Shown here one piece after another: positions 14,384-15,450 of a stretch of DNA of 15,450 bases. Source of the stretch: Betaproteobacteria bacterium (GTDB lineage: Bacteria; Pseudomonadota; Gammaproteobacteria; Burkholderiales; SG8-39). A program made the position numbers and the translations under genes. The stretch lies in contig JAOUFA010000035.1 in the NCBI GenBank assembly GCA_029858545.1, positions 1 to 15,450 of the forward strand, given 5' to 3'. Under the pieces are notes generated by a model. The model saw only the letters and a program-made list of their open reading frames with translations, had not been told where the DNA came from and ran no database searches. Numbering within the stretch: position 1 is the stretch's first letter; each line of letters starts with the position of its first letter.

Positions 14384-14404
14384 CCCGCGCGTTCGTTCCG
14401 CGGG
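14384..14404 (-). terminator. GC-rich hairpin after the TetR gene
   Basis: CCCGCG (14384-14389) and CGCGGG (14399-14404) form a 6-bp stem with a 9-base loop, about 24 bases after the regulator stop. There is no U-run, and in such GC-rich DNA short stems are common; a real terminator is doubtful. Confidence 0.2.
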
Positions 14405-14427
14405 CCGGCTGCTGTGCGGCGCGTATC

Positions 14428-15096
14428 TTACCGCTTCCTCGGTCGGCGGGTCCCGGAAACCGGGGCACGCAGGCTCAATTCAAGCAGCCGACGCAGATCG
14501 GCGAGGCCGCGCGCGGGGTTCGGCGTGGGCGCGGCGATCCACCAGCGGATCGCCGAGGAATAGATGAAGAAAACCTGCCGCGCGACGAGCGTCCGATCCT
14601 TGCGCGCATCAAAACGCCGCGCCGCCTGCGCATCGCGCACCAGGCGCTCGATGCCGTCGATCAGCCTCTTGCGGATCGCGAGAAAGCGTGCCGTCTGCTT
14701 GCCTTCCGAATAGAAGGTCAGTTCCTGCAGGAGAATTCTCGACAGAGCCGGCTGTTCGCCAAGCCACCGATAATGGCAGGCAAACACCGCCATGACCTGA
14801 TCGAGCAGGTGATCCTCGGCGCGCGGCGAGGCAAGGGCTACGTCGGTAAGCGCATCGAGATCGTCGTTGAACACGAGGAACACCAGATCGCGTTTGTCGT
14901 CGACATAGTTGAAGAGCGTTCCCAGCGCGACGCGGGCGCGTCGGGCGATCTGCCGCAGCGTCGCCGCAGCATAGCCGTGGCTGGCGAAGAGATCCGCCGC
15001 AGCCACACGGATGCGCTGGCGGTTCTCGAGTTTCTTCTGTTCTCGCAGACCGTGCTTTGCCGGTTTGACCACTAACCGCCCCTGTATCGCGAACAT
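14428..15096 (-). CDS. TetR/AcrR-family transcriptional regulator
   Basis: 222 residues from the ATG. The N-terminal DNA-binding domain is typical: NRQRIRVAAADLFASHGYAA, then TLRQIARRARVALGTLFNYV, where the helix-turn-helix ends with the LFNYV-DDKRDLV motif. The C-terminal ~150 residues form the helical ligand-binding half, too divergent to name a ligand. The ATG at 15096 lacks a clear ribosome site and sits 3 bp from an inverted repeat. A GTG at 15072 (codon 9) has AGGGG six bases upstream and may be the real start, giving 214 residues. Like many TetR proteins it probably represses itself and perhaps the flavin reductase gene downstream on the same strand; both are inference. Confidence 0.9.
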   Translation of the reverse strand: MFAIQGRLVVKPAKHGLREQKKLENRQRIRVAAADLFASHGYAAATLRQIARRARVALGTLFNYVDDKRDLVFLVFNDDLDALTDVALASPRAEDHLLDQVMAVFACHYRWLGEQPALSRILLQELTFYSEGKQTARFLAIRKRLIDGIERLVRDAQAARRFDARKDRTLVARQVFFIYSSAIRWWIAAPTPNPARGLADLRRLLELSLRAPVSGTRRPRKR

Positions 15097-15099
15097 GGC

Positions 15100-15125
15100 C
15101 GACCGAATGCGCCACGAGTCGGTCG
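15100..15125. promoter_or_regulatory. Candidate TetR operator (inverted repeat)
   Basis: CGACCGA (15100-15106) and TCGGTCG (15119-15125) are perfect 7-base inverted arms around a 12-base spacer, immediately upstream of the TetR-family gene. Size, symmetry and position suit an autoregulatory operator. In the transcript it could also form a hairpin. Binding by this regulator is not shown. Confidence 0.45.
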
Positions 15126-15171
15126 CACGGTCCTTGCCACGCCCATCATTGCCAGTGCATTGCGAACCCGC

Positions 15172-15450
15172 CTAACTACGCAGGTCGACCCAGAACGTCG
15201 AGCCCTTGCCTGGGGTGGACTCGACCCCGAGTGTGGCGCCCATCAGCGCGGCGAGATTCGCCGACAGCGCGAGCCCAATGCCGGCGCCGTCAATGGCGCG
15301 TTGCGGCATGTCGATCCGCTCGAAAGGACGGAACAACAAAGGGATCTCCTCCGCGGCGATACCCACGCCCGTGTCGGTGATTGATATGCGTATCAAATTG
15401 CCGTCGTGGCGCCGCGTTTCGATCACGACGTTGCCGCCCTTTCGGTTGAA
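15172..15450 (-). CDS. Sensor histidine kinase, C-terminal ATPase domain (partial)
   Basis: The frame is open through the right edge, so only the last ~92 residues of a larger protein are seen; the GTG at 15426 is not a real start. They form the C-terminal half of a HATPase_c domain: the end of the N box (FNRKGGNVVIE), the G1 box DTGVGIAAEEI, the F box LFRPFERID, and the G2 box GAGIGLALSANLAALMG, closing with the GKGSTFWVDL strand common to hybrid and simple kinases. It binds ATP to phosphorylate the kinase histidine, which is outside the window. No receiver domain follows, as the protein stops right after the ATPase fold. Signal and partner regulator are unknown. Confidence 0.9.
   Translation of the reverse strand, partial: FNRKGGNVVIETRRHDGNLIRISITDTGVGIAAEEIPLLFRPFERIDMPQRAIDGAGIGLALSANLAALMGATLGVESTPGKGSTFWVDLRS

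Noticed and set aside
1..15450. Mobile elements, CRISPR arrays, tRNA or rRNA genes, toxin-antitoxin or defence genes
   Set aside because: None was seen: no transposase or integrase motifs, no regularly spaced repeats, no tRNA-like clover-leaf or T-loop sequence, and all coding content is accounted for by ordinary housekeeping genes.

Overview
This is a GC-rich proteobacterial chromosome segment of ordinary, vertically inherited gene content. The surE-pcm-nlpD block, mltB next to a TgpA-type transglutaminase gene, and a B12-riboswitch-controlled btu/cob operon together suggest a betaproteobacterium (a gammaproteobacterium is possible). This is inferred from gene order and protein character, not from a phylogeny. 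No mobile element, CRISPR array, tRNA or rRNA was seen.

Left part (1-4763). The 3' end of a TgpA/DUF3488-type membrane transglutaminase gene is followed, with an ATGA overlap, by mltB, a lytic murein transglycosylase. Facing it on the minus strand is surE-pcm-nlpD, three genes joined by 4-base stop/start overlaps: nucleotidase, isoaspartyl repair methyltransferase and LytM-type amidase activator. No rpoS follows nlpD, although it often does in relatives. After a 337-bp divergent intergenic region comes a lone cheW on the plus strand, which ends stop-to-stop against the next operon.

Centre (4760-13634). One minus-strand transcription unit holds, in reading order: cobalamin riboswitch, btuB (outer-membrane receptor), btuC (permease), btuD (ATPase), cobT, cobS, cobU, btuF (periplasmic binding protein) and cobQ. 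The genes overlap or are at most 23 bp apart. BtuB, BtuF and BtuCD import corrinoid. CobU activates adenosylcobinamide, CobT activates the lower-ligand base, and CobS joins the two. CobQ amidates adenosylcobyrinic acid a,c-diamide to cobyric acid. The cobinamide-forming enzyme (CbiB/CobD), the adenosyltransferase (BtuR/CobO) and the alpha-ribazole phosphatase are not in the window. The leader between the riboswitch and btuB carries complementary segments that together suggest a translational OFF switch: a partner-swap for the P1 helix followed by a chain ending at the btuB Shine-Dalgarno. This is the most interesting signal I found.

Right part (13762-15450). All genes are on the minus strand: an NADPH-dependent FMN reductase-like flavoprotein, a TetR-family regulator with a 7+7 inverted repeat just upstream as a candidate operator, and the C-terminal ATPase part of a sensor histidine kinase cut by the window end.

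I did not find a convincing new multi-gene system. The notable points are regulatory (B12 leader architecture, TetR palindrome, surE-cheW inverted repeat) and organisational (nlpD without rpoS, orphan cheW, the make-up of the cob operon).
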